Origin: Pseudomonas oryzihabitans
GTDB lineage: Bacteria > Pseudomonadota > Gammaproteobacteria > Pseudomonadales > Pseudomonadaceae
Direction of reading: 5' to 3'
Assembly (NCBI RefSeq): GCF_024652905.1
Contig: NZ_CP102429.1
Coordinates: forward strand, 1 to 64,000
Length of the DNA stretch: 64,000 nucleotides
The position numbers were made by a program, and so were the translations under genes. The notes beneath the pieces were generated by a model. That model made no database searches, was not told where the DNA came from, and saw only the letters and a program-made list of their open reading frames with translations. Shown here in pieces: positions 16,384-25,738 of this stretch (positions are counted from its first letter, which is position 1; each line of letters opens with the position of its first letter).

Positions 16384-19300
16384 TCACTCCATTCCGAACA
16401 TCTCAGCGAAGGTGGTAATCGGGACGGAGGTATTGCGACGCAGCGCCCGCGGTATGAACTTGGAGACCCCGAAGTCGATGCCGGTGCGGCGGGCCATCAT
16501 CCATAGCAGAGTAGCCTCGACGTCCGCGCCCTTCCTTAGGCCGTCAAGCCACTCCCGAGCCCGGGTCGACAGCGGCCATCGCGACAGCTCCGTGTCTCCG
16601 GCCGACAGATCGTCGGCTTGATTGAGAAACGGGTGGTCGGCAGCTAGGAGACCGTGCCTGCGCGCCATGTCGGCGGCGGCTTCATGGTCGTCAATCATCG
16701 ACAGAGCGAGGGCCGTTCGGACATCTGAGGCGTTCGGTCCCCGAAGCGCTTCGAGGGTAGCGGCGTCGCTGTCGACGTTCAGCTGAGTGCCGAGCGCCAG
16801 CAGAAGCGGCGCTGCGAGCTGGGCGTCGAAGTGATCTGCGGCAGCCGTGACTGCCTCCCAGGGAACGAGGTCGCGCTCGAGTGGATGCTGACTAATCCGA
16901 TCCGCTATCGCCCAGGCGGCTGCGTACCGTAGTGGATAGAGGTTTTCGTCCGCGTTCCCGACGACGTGGACGTCGGTAAGCCCTCGCTCAAACGTAGTCC
17001 AGGCTGTGGGATGGTCCGGGCAAGTCAAGAGATCGAGCAGCATCGCGTGCAGCACGACGTCGATGGCCCCAGTGTCGTCGGCCAGGAAGGTGGTGATCTG
17101 ATCAAGCACTTGGGGCGGCAACGTGTCGTACCGGGCCAAGGCTTCGGCAGCCGTGCGGGCGACCTGATATGCTGGCTCGTCGCGCCGCTGGTGTTCGGGA
17201 TGCCGGCAATAGTTACGACGGTCGCCCAGGAGCGACACCAGGACGTCGAGGGCCTCGGGCCATGCCTGTTGGCCGATCACCTGGGCCAGAGCCTCGCGTA
17301 CCAGCGCGCTGCTGTCGGCGACACGGTCGAGTATGGCCGTCTTTTCAGCCGTATCAGATCTGGGAGCCAGCACGTTCAGCGCAGTTCGCCGGACCTCGAA
17401 ATGTGCGTGGGTAAGCGCATTGACGATCGCGGCCCGTGCCTCAGGCGTTCCAAGTTCCGCGAGCGCCCGTACCGCCGCCTGGGCGTCGTCCTCGTCGTCG
17501 GAGCGCGCCCACTGTTCGGCGAGCTGCTGAATGTCGAGATGCTCCTCTCCAGATAGCTGCAACAGGAGCCGGGCTAGGTTACGCGGGCCCTCATCCATTA
17601 GGGTCTCGGCTTGACCGGGAAGGAGCGCGCGATAGCAGTCCAGAAGCGTCTCTTTGTCTGCGCCGAGTTCACAGGCGATCGCAAGATGAGCAGCGGCCGC
17701 AGTCTCGGGCGATGTGGAGTCCAGGACCTGCTGCGCCAGCCTTTTCTTCCACCCTCCAGACTCATCGTTGATGATTTTCGAGGCCAGCATCGCAACTCGC
17801 GTCGCCGGGAGGGTAGGCAACAGATCCACCAAAATGGTTTGGGCAGCGGGGCGGTCAGGCCTACCTTCGTCGTCGCCTTCAAGAAACGACAACGCGCGAA
17901 CCGCCGCTTCGACCGCCTTTGGCGCACCCGTGGTCAGGGCGGTGAAAACTCGGTCGCGGCCAAACTCAAGGCGGCGCTCAGCGATGACGCTGAGCCCTGC
18001 GGCTTGCAGACGGTCGTCCTCTCCAGCGGCGGTGAAGAAAGCGTCTAGCTCGGTAATGGTGACCTCGGGCGGATTCAATTTCATGACCTCGGCCCAGAGC
18101 GGTAGGATAATGTCCTGCCGTGGGTGGCCCGCGATCCAGCCATGACCATCTTGGCGGCGTCGGGCGCGGACATAGCCTCTTGCGAGTTGATTGGCCGAGG
18201 GTCCCTCCACCTCCGTCCGCTCCTGAATACGGAGGCCATGCGCGTAATCCAGTTCGCCCTGCCACGCCTGGCGAAGGTCCTCCTTCGCATCAGCGAGCAT
18301 GTCGTCGACAATCGCCTGCATCGTCTCGATCTGTGACCAAACGGCATCGTAGGGAGGATTTGAGCCGGATAACGCGCAGTCAGCGATAGCGTCGGCGCAC
18401 ATTACAAATTCGGCCGCCTGCGCCACCACTTCGCCGGCGGCCAGAAACGCTTCGGCGAAGTTGACCTTGAAGGGAGTCAACCAGGCCTTCAGCTTGTCGG
18501 CGTCGTAATCAATGTGGGTCCACGGCAGTTGATGTGCGATAAAGCCCATCAGGATGCGGAGCTTCGGATCGGCCATCAGTAGGGCCTCGCGCTCGGACTG
18601 GGACACCTTGGGTGGCTGCCATGCGAATTGTTCGAACCCTTTAGGCCTAGGCCCGCCGTATTCAAGCCAACCGACCAATCGCCCGATCGGTTGGCACGAG
18701 CTGAGCCGCCCGACGGCGTTGCGCCAGGCCGTGCGAAAGGCGCTGGGTTCGTCGACGGCTGTGAGGAGCTGATCGATCAAGATCTTATCGAAGGCTTCGA
18801 TGACCTCCTCCCGGAGCTCGACCCCTGCGTCCTTAAGCGACCGCGCGCCCGTCACCAGACGCTCAACGACGGATATCCAGGCCGAGCCCTTCGCCGCCGC
18901 TAGGCGCAAGGCCGCGCGGGCCGATGCGTTAAGGGCGTCCTCTGTCCCCCGAAAGTTAGCGCGAGCGACCACCTCCATCGCCTCAATCACTTTGGCGTGG
19001 GCGACGTAGGCCCCGCGGCCATCTTTAGTGAGCTGAGTCTGGGCGAGGTGTGCGGCGAAATCATCGAGCCCGATGTCGACTTCTCTCTCCTTGTCGACCT
19101 CGCGGCGGAGATCGGCCAAGTCGCTGTGCAGCATGCCACGCGAAAACCGCAGCAGAGCCCAGAGCACGGCCGCCCCCCGCTCCCCCCGATCGCCATAAGC
19201 GTTGATCTGGTCGCGTACCACCTGAAGCCGGCTATCGCTGAGCGCCCGATCGACCAAGACGTCCACGTTAGCATCGAGTGGGTTGGTGACGGCAATGAGC

Positions 19301-20598
19301 TCACGGGCGAAGCTGATCAGTTCCAGCGGCGATTTAAGATCCCGCAGCAGCCGCTTCTGGTGCTGGTGTGCTAGATCCTGCCGCCAGCTGCCCTGGCCTT
19401 TGAGTTTTCCATGCAAAATCTGGCGCCGCGCCGCCTCATCGTAAGCGATGTCGTCAATGATGACCGCCCGGTCGCTCCAGAGCGGGCCCGGCGAAGCGCT
19501 GAGCGCCGCGCGATATATCTCGCTGCGCGAAGTGATCACGAATAGCTTGTCGGGCGCCTTCTGCTGCATTAGGGCGCTGATGCGCGTGGTCCACTCGCCC
19601 GCTTCATCCTTCCTGAGACCGGACTGGCCCCAGGGGTCCTCGAGGTGGAACAGGACACGACCTGGCGCCGCGCAGGCTTCCTGGATGGCGCCCAGGCCGT
19701 CTTCGCGTCGGACGATTTTGTAGGGCGGGTCGGCTTGACGCCGATCGTAGGCCAACTGGTCGGCGGTCAGGCTCTTGCCGTAGCCGGAGGGGCCGATCAG
19801 CAGCACTGCGCCAAACTCGTCCAGGCGCTTTTCAGCAGAGTCGAAATTGGCAGGCGGGACGTAGAATGCCAGCTGAGGATTGGCATGCGGCAGACCACCG
19901 AACGCCTCGGCGATCTTCTCGACGTCGTTTCGGTGTAAGGGCGCGCGGACTGCGAGGAAACGGTCTTCGACCGCCCTCTTAAGGCGCTCGACGCACCCGT
20001 CGAGGCCTTGGCTTGGCACATGCAGCGTTTCCATGAGGATCTGGCCGATCTTCTGTCGGGTCGCGTCCAGCGTCATGCCCTCGATCAGGGCGAACCGCCC
20101 GGCGAGATCCTCCCCGACATTGAGGTCGAGGTTCGCGGGCGTGAATGTGGGATCGGACGGCTGTTCGGGACTGTTGACCCGTCCCGCAGCCAGGGATCCA
20201 TCGACGCTGGCGTTGGTTATGAAGACATAGCGGCGCTTTTCATCGGCAAGCATCAGGGCCTTGGCCCGCGCCCGCGGCTTGGGCCCTCTGGTGCCCTGGG
20301 CCGGCTTGTCATTGACCACGCCCGCAAAATCCTTCGGGCTCCAGGCTCCCGCGCCCTTGAACTTGATTTGGACGTGCAGCTCGCCGGCTGCTGCGACGGT
20401 CAGATTGCCCTCGGCCGCTTCGGGTGATACGCCGAGATCGGCTTTGATGTCGTCGTGGGAAGCGGGCTCGACCGTGACGCGGTCTGTGCTCGCATCTGGC
20501 CCGAACATTAGCCTCAGAGCCACCCAGACGGTGACCAGCTTCTGGTAATCGTAGCCCTGGTAGGATGAGTTGGCCCCACCATCATCATTAATCGCCAT
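16384..20598 (-). CDS. predicted nuclease-STAND NTPase-HEAT repeat defence protein (Avs-like)
   Basis: This large protein (1404 residues from ATG 20598) has three parts. Residues 10-170 look like a DUF4297/Cap4-type PD-(D/E)XK nuclease: GYDYQK near 15-20, acidic residues around 44-54, and HVQIK at 75-79 as the Q-x-K motif. Residues 250-500 form a P-loop NTPase: Walker A GPSGYGKS 269-276, Walker B VLFHLEDPWG 315-324, and KLFVITSRSEIY 351-362, as in STAND-3-like NTPases. From about 1000 on lie HEAT-like repeats (AVRALAELGTPEARAAIVNA, VRRTALNVLAPRSD). Effector, NTPase switch and repeat sensor is the Avs/NLR-type anti-phage plan. It lies 19 bp after vapC on the same strand and may share its promoter. 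An upstream in-frame start (20670) would overlap vapC and is less likely. Target and trigger are unknown. Confidence 0.75.
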   Translation of the reverse strand: MAINDDGGANSSYQGYDYQKLVTVWVALRLMFGPDASTDRVTVEPASHDDIKADLGVSPEAAEGNLTVAAAGELHVQIKFKGAGAWSPKDFAGVVNDKPAQGTRGPKPRARAKALMLADEKRRYVFITNASVDGSLAAGRVNSPEQPSDPTFTPANLDLNVGEDLAGRFALIEGMTLDATRQKIGQILMETLHVPSQGLDGCVERLKRAVEDRFLAVRAPLHRNDVEKIAEAFGGLPHANPQLAFYVPPANFDSAEKRLDEFGAVLLIGPSGYGKSLTADQLAYDRRQADPPYKIVRREDGLGAIQEACAAPGRVLFHLEDPWGQSGLRKDEAGEWTTRISALMQQKAPDKLFVITSRSEIYRAALSASPGPLWSDRAVIIDDIAYDEAARRQILHGKLKGQGSWRQDLAHQHQKRLLRDLKSPLELISFARELIAVTNPLDANVDVLVDRALSDSRLQVVRDQINAYGDRGERGAAVLWALLRFSRGMLHSDLADLRREVDKEREVDIGLDDFAAHLAQTQLTKDGRGAYVAHAKVIEAMEVVARANFRGTEDALNASARAALRLAAAKGSAWISVVERLVTGARSLKDAGVELREEVIEAFDKILIDQLLTAVDEPSAFRTAWRNAVGRLSSCQPIGRLVGWLEYGGPRPKGFEQFAWQPPKVSQSEREALLMADPKLRILMGFIAHQLPWTHIDYDADKLKAWLTPFKVNFAEAFLAAGEVVAQAAEFVMCADAIADCALSGSNPPYDAVWSQIETMQAIVDDMLADAKEDLRQAWQGELDYAHGLRIQERTEVEGPSANQLARGYVRARRRQDGHGWIAGHPRQDIILPLWAEVMKLNPPEVTITELDAFFTAAGEDDRLQAAGLSVIAERRLEFGRDRVFTALTTGAPKAVEAAVRALSFLEGDDEGRPDRPAAQTILVDLLPTLPATRVAMLASKIINDESGGWKKRLAQQVLDSTSPETAAAAHLAIACELGADKETLLDCYRALLPGQAETLMDEGPRNLARLLLQLSGEEHLDIQQLAEQWARSDDEDDAQAAVRALAELGTPEARAAIVNALTHAHFEVRRTALNVLAPRSDTAEKTAILDRVADSSALVREALAQVIGQQAWPEALDVLVSLLGDRRNYCRHPEHQRRDEPAYQVARTAAEALARYDTLPPQVLDQITTFLADDTGAIDVVLHAMLLDLLTCPDHPTAWTTFERGLTDVHVVGNADENLYPLRYAAAWAIADRISQHPLERDLVPWEAVTAAADHFDAQLAAPLLLALGTQLNVDSDAATLEALRGPNASDVRTALALSMIDDHEAAADMARRHGLLAADHPFLNQADDLSAGDTELSRWPLSTRAREWLDGLRKGADVEATLLWMMARRTGIDFGVSKFIPRALRRNTSVPITTFAEMFGME

Positions 20599-20617
20599 TT
20601 GCGTTACGTCGCACCTA

Positions 20618-21028
20618 TCAAACCCAGTCTTCGTACACGAGGCCGGGGACCCGGCTGAACTCACGCACATTGTTGGTCACTAGGGTGCAGCCGATAGCGA
20701 TTGCATGCCCAGCAATAGCGGTATCGTTCGACCCGATCGGTGTACCCGCCGCATTGAGCTGGCGCATGATCTCAACCGTCGCATCGACCGCGCGCAAATC
20801 CCAGGCGATCACCGCATCCAATCGCCGAACGAACTCGTCCACCAGAACCTTGTGCTTGGGTGAGGCCTTCTTGCCGATCTGGCCGAAACGCATTTCTGAG
20901 TAGGTGATGGCCGAAATCACAATGCGGTTACCGCGCTCGACCTCAGCAACAAGGCGCCTGATCACGGCGTCTGGATGCTCCCGCATGATGAACGAGCAAA
21001 TGCAGGTATCGAGCATGTAGGTGGTCAC
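20618..21028 (-). CDS. vapC: VapC-type PIN-domain toxin
   Basis: This 136-residue PIN-domain RNase has the first catalytic Asp in YMLDTCICSFIMR, Glu in ITYSEMRFG, and acidic residues in GSNDTAIAGHAIA and VTNNVREFSRV. VapC toxins cut tRNA or rRNA. Its ATG overlaps the antitoxin stop by 4 bp. The STAND gene follows 19 bp downstream. Confidence 0.9.
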   Translation of the reverse strand: MTTYMLDTCICSFIMREHPDAVIRRLVAEVERGNRIVISAITYSEMRFGQIGKKASPKHKVLVDEFVRRLDAVIAWDLRAVDATVEIMRQLNAAGTPIGSNDTAIAGHAIAIGCTLVTNNVREFSRVPGLVYEDWV

Positions 21029-21255
21029 AGAGTGAACCTGCCTTCATCACTGGCCACTGCCGTGCGCTCCTGCAGGAAGTCAGCGTCAGCCTTAGGCAGT
21101 TCCGCCAGAGACGTCCAGGAAGGCCGAGCAGGCCGCAGGGTGATGACGTCACCCTCCTTGGAGATTTCAAGCTCGCCGATGCCTTCAAAAGCCATGTCCT
21201 GCGGCAGCCGGACTGCTTGATTCCTGCCATTCATGAAAATCGATACGGTACGCAT
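21025..21255 (-). CDS. vapB: VapB-type antitoxin
   Basis: This 76-residue antitoxin has an AbrB/SpoVT-like swapped-hairpin N-terminus (FMNGRNQAVRLPQDMAFEG) and a C-terminal tail that would wrap the toxin. Start is ATG 21255 with AAGGAG upstream. A palindrome immediately upstream is the likely autoregulatory operator. Confidence 0.88.
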   Translation of the reverse strand: MRTVSIFMNGRNQAVRLPQDMAFEGIGELEISKEGDVITLRPARPSWTSLAELPKADADFLQERTAVASDEGRFTL

Positions 21256-21268
21256 GATGTGCTCCTTC

Positions 21269-21289
21269 GGCCTATGCATTGCATAGGCC
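21269..21289. promoter_or_regulatory. vapBC operator palindrome
   Basis: This is a perfect 21-bp palindrome with 10-bp arms GGCCTATGCA/TGCATAGGCC around one base, 14 bp upstream of the vapB start. A second, looser inverted repeat (TCAGGC...GCCTGA, 21305-21331) lies next to it. Paired palindromes are usual for VapBC autorepression. If the STAND gene is cotranscribed, these sites would also set its level. Confidence 0.75.
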
Positions 21290-21331
21290 AATGTAGCGCC
21301 CCTTTCAGGCCTATACAAGGCATATGCCTGA

Positions 21332-21860
21332 GGAATTTGGATGCGCTTACCTCGCACAAGAGCGGTCTTGACTCCTCTCAGCGCCAGTCCAAAGCCCAGG
21401 TGAGCCGAGCTATGGCCGGCGTCTGCCTGTGCGCCGCACGATGATGCCGCACCAGGGCGAGCTATCAGATCGTTTTGACCGGCGGTGGGTGCTGACCCTG
21501 AGCTTCACTGCCTAGTCGCGCTGGTGATCCCGATGCTGCTGCCCAAGGCATCATCTAGCTCGCAGCGCTGGCGGTGCTAGTGGCAGCGCGCTAACCCTGC
21601 GGGCATGGCGCCGCTGTGCTCATTGGCAATCCCAGGGCTCTCGGCATCACCGATCTGCAGGCGCCGGATCTGGGCGTGGTGCCGCCAATGGCCCCGAACC
21701 AGCTGCCAGCGCTCTCGGCGTACGCGGTGACGCCACAGCAGGACCTGCCTCATCTGCCAAGCGCCTACTGCACACCCCTCTATCCTAGGAACAGGTTGGT
21801 GCTGAATCACCGGCCCGAGGCGTTCGGCTAGTTCACAGTCCATTAAGGATGGGGTTAGCC
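21332..21860. other. intergenic region, possible gene debris
   Basis: Several short open frames exist on both strands, but none has a family signature or a good ribosome site. The GC-rich coding-like composition suggests a decayed gene. I cannot identify it. Confidence 0.4.
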
Positions 21861-23051
21861 TTACCAGAGGTACGGGAATAGAAACTCAATGAGATGCCTT
21901 GAGAGACTCAAAGATACAGGCCTACGACCGTCGAGAATGATCAGGCCCTCTGCGGCCATCTCGCTTAAGAGGCCCCGCGTTGTACGTTCTCCAACACCTA
22001 AACGGGCTTGCAACTCGGCACGCGGCTGATCTCCCATGTAGAGCAGGGTTCTGTATACGTCCCGAGCTTCAATGCGTAGCTTGGGGAGTTGGTTGCCCTT
22101 TTCGTCCGAGAGTGCTCCACGACTCCGCATTTCAAAGAACACGTCAATCCGCTCACTCAGCTTCTCCGGCTCCAGCTGGGAGCTGAAATACTGAACTTGA
22201 TCCAACGCAGTCTCGGCGAAATAGCGGCTCCATTGCGTCAGTCCGCTATCTGAAAGTATGCCACGACCATCCTGGTCACCTTTTCGAGGCTGATCCGCTG
22301 CACTCAGCTTCTGGTAATAAAGCTCGGTGCTTCGCGCAAAGCCACGGCTCATCGACCATAGACCATAGCCTCCGAAACCGGCAGCCTTTAAATACTGATC
22401 GGTGAAGAGCCGCCCGGTGCGGCCATTACCGTCCATAAACGGGTGGATCCACATAAACCGATGGTGGGCAGCTGCGGCCGCGAGAAATCGGGAGAGGCCA
22501 TGAATCCAGTCGAGCCGATACGAACGCTCGAACTGGCCGAGGTACGAATGCATTTGCTCGACTGAAGGGGGAACGTGATGACCAACCCTGACGCCGTACT
22601 CTCGGAATACGCCGGGTACCATACGAACGACGTCACCCTGTTCGTTAAGCTGGATATCCAGCATCTCATCGGGCACGCCAACATAAAACTCACGGTGCAG
22701 TCGCGAGATAGTTTCTCGCGTGCAGACGTTGACTGGATCAATAGGATCATCGGTAAGTCGACGCTGTGCTTCGATATGCCGTTTGATCTCCAAGAAATCC
22801 TTGCTGGGTTTTGCTTCGAGGGTATTACTTCCATCCTGCTCGGCGCGCAAAATATCCGCCGGTAGCGTGGAGTTACCTTCGATTTTATTGCTGTAGTAGG
22901 AATTGACCGCGCGCAGCAAATTCATCACCGGTACGCGCATAGGGCGCGGGATCTTCGCGTGAAGGTCCGCGTCAAGGCGCATCACCTGCACGATCTGATC
23001 CTGCAATTCTTCTGGCGCGACGTCTTGAGGGATGAATGGTGTGAAAGTCAT
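21861..23051 (-). CDS. Fic-domain protein (probable AMP transferase)
   Basis: This 396-residue Fic protein has the full active-site motif HPFMDGNGRTGR at 203-214. An N-terminal inhibitory helix motif SNKIEGN at 54-60 places it in the self-inhibited class (alpha-inh in the same chain). A C-terminal winged-helix part (RAELQARLGVGERTTRGLL) follows. Such proteins transfer AMP or other nucleotide parts to target proteins. Start ATG 23051 gives the standard N-terminus. The gene is divergent from a Phd/ParE-type pair. Confidence 0.9.
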   Translation of the reverse strand: MTFTPFIPQDVAPEELQDQIVQVMRLDADLHAKIPRPMRVPVMNLLRAVNSYYSNKIEGNSTLPADILRAEQDGSNTLEAKPSKDFLEIKRHIEAQRRLTDDPIDPVNVCTRETISRLHREFYVGVPDEMLDIQLNEQGDVVRMVPGVFREYGVRVGHHVPPSVEQMHSYLGQFERSYRLDWIHGLSRFLAAAAAHHRFMWIHPFMDGNGRTGRLFTDQYLKAAGFGGYGLWSMSRGFARSTELYYQKLSAADQPRKGDQDGRGILSDSGLTQWSRYFAETALDQVQYFSSQLEPEKLSERIDVFFEMRSRGALSDEKGNQLPKLRIEARDVYRTLLYMGDQPRAELQARLGVGERTTRGLLSEMAAEGLIILDGRRPVSLSLSRHLIEFLFPYLW

Positions 23052-23358
23052 TTGCCGGTTCGCTACCTTGCTGCATTCCGCAGCTGGACTGGGCTTTAGG
23101 CATATTTCCAAAGAAATTTTGCCGGTATTCTTGCCGCCACTATAGCATCTATTTCCCAATATCGCCTGCACCATCACAGGGCCAATAAGGGGACCCCTAA
23201 GCCCGCCATAACCGGCTTCTGCAGATCGAATCAGCTCGGTCTGGTTAGCGAAGCCTTGTGCCGTTTTAACCCGGGGATAGGCATGTCCATATTCGGTCTT
23301 AATTTGGTCCTGGCTATGATATCGTGAAAGACCTATTTCAACGCCCACGAACACCCAC
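23052..23358. other. divergent promoter region, fic and phd/parE-type genes
   Basis: This 307-bp stretch separates divergent starts. I see no further gene. The promoters for both directions should lie here, but no strong palindrome stands out. Confidence 0.5.
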
Positions 23359-23613
23359 ATGCGAGTCGAGACAATCAGCTACCTGAAGAAGAACGCGGCC
23401 GACCTTGAGCTGGACGAGCCCATGATCGTGACCCAGAACGGGAAGCCGGCCTACGTGATTGAGGCTTACGCGGATCGTGTCCGCCGCGATGAGTCCATCG
23501 CCCTGGTCAAGCTGCTGGCGTTGGGATCCAAGGAGTACGAAGCCGGCGAGCACATGTCATCCGAGCAGCTGAAAGAAGGCCTGCAGCAGCGGTTCGGTGG
23601 TGATAGCAAATGA
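23359..23613 (+). CDS. Phd/YefM-family antitoxin
   Basis: This 84-residue antitoxin has the N-terminal Phd/YefM fold ([21 protein letters not shown] followed by [15 protein letters not shown]). It neutralises and, with toxin, autorepresses. Its end overlaps the toxin start by 4 bp. Confidence 0.87.
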   Translation: MRVETISYLKKNAADLELDEPMIVTQNGKPAYVIEAYADRVRRDESIALVKLLALGSKEYEAGEHMSSEQLKEGLQQRFGGDSK

Positions 23614-23954
23614 CCGCCAGGCCTTTCCAGGTCCGCTTCAGCGCTTCGGCAAGGACCGGCGCGATCGACCAGGTGCATCACCTCGCGAAATCGGCTTCTC
23701 GCCTCGACGCACTCGCGAAGATGACCAGCGTCGTAGACGAAGTCGCCATCGAGCTCCGGAAGTCCCCTCTCGCTTACCCTGTTGCCGCAGCCGGTGCCGA
23801 GTTCGGCATCACCAGGTACCGCGAGATCACCAAGTCAGGCTATCGAGCGGGATACCTGGTCGACGAAGCGCGGCGCGAAGCCGTAGTGCTCGCCATCTTT
23901 CGCGATGGCCAGGACATCCGAGAACTGCTGTATCGGCACCTGCTCACAGGGTAG
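23610..23954 (+). CDS. RelE/ParE-family toxin
   Basis: This 114-residue protein has a RelE/ParE-like C-terminus ([20 protein letters not shown] followed by [22 protein letters not shown]). It is translationally coupled to the Phd-type antitoxin. The cellular target (ribosome or gyrase) cannot be told from the sequence. Confidence 0.8.
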   Translation: MTARPFQVRFSASARTGAIDQVHHLAKSASRLDALAKMTSVVDEVAIELRKSPLAYPVAAAGAEFGITRYREITKSGYRAGYLVDEARREAVVLAIFRDGQDIRELLYRHLLTG

Positions 23955-23963
23955 GACGTACCG

Positions 23964-24446
23964 TTAATCACCGGCCGCTGCATTCAGCAGTCTGCCTGCC
24001 GTACCCCGCAACATCGCCAGGCATGTTGGTACGTCCAGATGAACTTGCTTGGCCAGCACACGGATGCCCAGGGCACCCAAATGGAAGACCTTGTCTGCGG
24101 TGATCGGCACGTTGATCGATAGGCGTTGCTGGAGCAGGCGAAGGTAGAGCACACCGCGCTCAGGCTGGTTGACCAGGGTCAGCCCTTTATCACCGGCGGC
24201 CCCATGATTGCGCGCCTCGAACGTCGGCGTGATTCCCAGGACGCAACACATGAACGCCGGCATTTCGCGAGGCGTAATCTGGAGCGTCAGCTTCTCGGAC
24301 CAGTCGAATTTTTCGCTGGATCCCTTGCGCCCGGCACCGTCCACCGCGAGCACGGTTTCCTGCGCCTGATTCAGCACCACCTCGAACTTCAGCGCAGCAG
24401 ATCCGCCGTAAACGTGGAAGCCCTCGAACTGGCCGGCCACCTTCAT
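23964..24446 (-). CDS. unknown protein coupled to KfrA-like gene
   Basis: This 160-residue protein has no family I recognise and no signal peptide or membrane segment. Its start overlaps the stop of the KfrA-like gene by 4 bp, so the two are cotranscribed and probably act together in plasmid maintenance or DNA organisation. It converges with the ParE-type gene. Confidence 0.65.
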   Translation of the reverse strand: MKVAGQFEGFHVYGGSAALKFEVVLNQAQETVLAVDGAGRKGSSEKFDWSEKLTLQITPREMPAFMCCVLGITPTFEARNHGAAGDKGLTLVNQPERGVLYLRLLQQRLSINVPITADKVFHLGALGIRVLAKQVHLDVPTCLAMLRGTAGRLLNAAAGD

Positions 24447-25435
24447 TCCCCTGCAGCAGGGCTAGCGACCCGGGGCGCCTTACCGGTCCCCCTGGAAGCA
24501 GGCTTCGCAGCCGCTTTGGCAAGCTGGCGCTCCAACACTGCGATTCGGGCACCGCTGTCTTTCTGCACGCGCTCCAAGTAGCGCTCTGCGGCTTCCCGGC
24601 CGGCGTCGGCCCGGGCAAGCTTGTCACCCAAGGCGCGATTCTCCACGCGCAGCTCTGCGAGGATCTCGAGATCCTGGGCGCGCGTACGCTCCATTTCCTG
24701 GATCTGCCCCGCGGCGCTATCCGCCTCAGAGCGAGCGATGGCAAGCCGATTGCGCATATCGCGGAGCTCCACCTGGGTATCAGCAAGACGCTCCTCAGCT
24801 GCGGAAGCAGTACGCTGATGCTCCACGCTCGCCGCTTCTGCGGAAGCCTTCTGGGCAAGCGCCAGGCTCAGCTCGGCCTGGCTCTCGGCGAGCTGGTCCC
24901 GAGCTAGTTGCGCCTGCCCTTCTGCCTCAGCAATCCGTTCGGCAAGACTGGCGTTCTCCTCGGCCATCGCACTGAGCTGGCTGTCCTTCAGCTGAAGCTC
25001 GTTGGCCAAGCCGTCCATCTGCTGTTGACTGCGCTCCTGATCGGTCTCAAGGCCTTCGAGCACGGCACTGGCATCGTCTTGCTCAGCCTCCAGGCGTGCG
25101 ATTTCCTGCCGCGCCTGCTCAAGCTCAAGCACGACCTCTTTGCGCGCCGCAGCCGCTACCAGGTCAAGGGCACCGGCCAGGGCGTCCTGCATCGCCTTGG
25201 TCTGCTTGGCGACCGCGCTTTCGATGATCGCCGTGGCTTCCTCTGGCAGTGGCCTGGTTGGGATGGCCCCACCCGGTACCCCAGTGTGGTGTCGCTGCCA
25301 GACGCTTAGGAGCGTTTCAGGGCGGCCGCCGCCGAGGGTAGTCCGTAGCGCCCAGCCATTGACCTTGCGCCCACCTGCCAGCAGCTGCTCGCCGGCGGCG
25401 ATGACCTCTGTGTCTGTAAATTTGCGTTCAGCCAT
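24443..25435 (-). CDS. kfrA: KfrA-like DNA-binding coiled-coil protein
   Basis: This 330-residue protein has an N-terminal KfrA DNA-binding domain (KFTDTEVIAAGEQLLAGGRK to TLLSVWQRH, about 1-50). A coiled coil of about 220 residues rich in Ala/Glu/Gln/Arg heptads follows, and the tail is basic (PASRGTGKAPRVA). KfrA proteins of broad-host-range plasmids bind their own promoter and help plasmid stability, perhaps as nucleoid-like filaments. A 60-bp inverted repeat lies 29 bp upstream of the ATG. KfrA genes are a plasmid hallmark, which supports an episomal or ICE origin for this region. Confidence 0.82.
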   Translation of the reverse strand: MAERKFTDTEVIAAGEQLLAGGRKVNGWALRTTLGGGRPETLLSVWQRHHTGVPGGAIPTRPLPEEATAIIESAVAKQTKAMQDALAGALDLVAAAARKEVVLELEQARQEIARLEAEQDDASAVLEGLETDQERSQQQMDGLANELQLKDSQLSAMAEENASLAERIAEAEGQAQLARDQLAESQAELSLALAQKASAEAASVEHQRTASAAEERLADTQVELRDMRNRLAIARSEADSAAGQIQEMERTRAQDLEILAELRVENRALGDKLARADAGREAAERYLERVQKDSGARIAVLERQLAKAAAKPASRGTGKAPRVASPAAGE

Positions 25436-25463
25436 GGCCGCCTCCGGGTAGTGGAAAACAGCA

Positions 25464-25523
25464 TAGTACCTAACCGAACATTACTAACAAGCTTATTTGT
25501 TAGTAATGTTTGGTTAGGTACTA
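25464..25523. promoter_or_regulatory. large inverted repeat, likely KfrA operator
   Basis: Two 27-bp arms (25464-25490 and 25497-25523) start TAGTACCTAACC on each strand and match at 26 of 27 positions, around a 6-bp centre. The repeat covers the promoter zone of the KfrA-like gene. KfrA proteins of other plasmids bind promoter repeats of this kind. Confidence 0.8.
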
Positions 25524-25711
25524 ACGTTAGCCTAAGACAATGCGAGCGTTTGTCGCCTTTGAGCGTCGGTAGCTCCTTAGAGATGCGCGGATCAACACTG
25601 GTCAGCAGTTTCACCTGGAATGGCGGCTGCCTCAGCCATGTGGGGCTCTTTGTGGGCTCTTACCTGTGGAAACAGGAAACATTCTAGGTACGGCGCGGAT
25701 TCCATGGATTT

Positions 25712-25738
25712 AGTACGGGGATACATTATCCCCGTACT
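25712..25738. promoter_or_regulatory. perfect palindrome upstream of recombinase gene
   Basis: Arms AGTACGGGGATA and TATCCCCGTACT are 12 bp each and perfect, with a 3-bp centre, 70 bp upstream of the integrase ATG. There is no T-run, so an operator is more likely than a terminator. The remaining part of the 285-bp gap before the integrase holds no gene. Confidence 0.6.
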
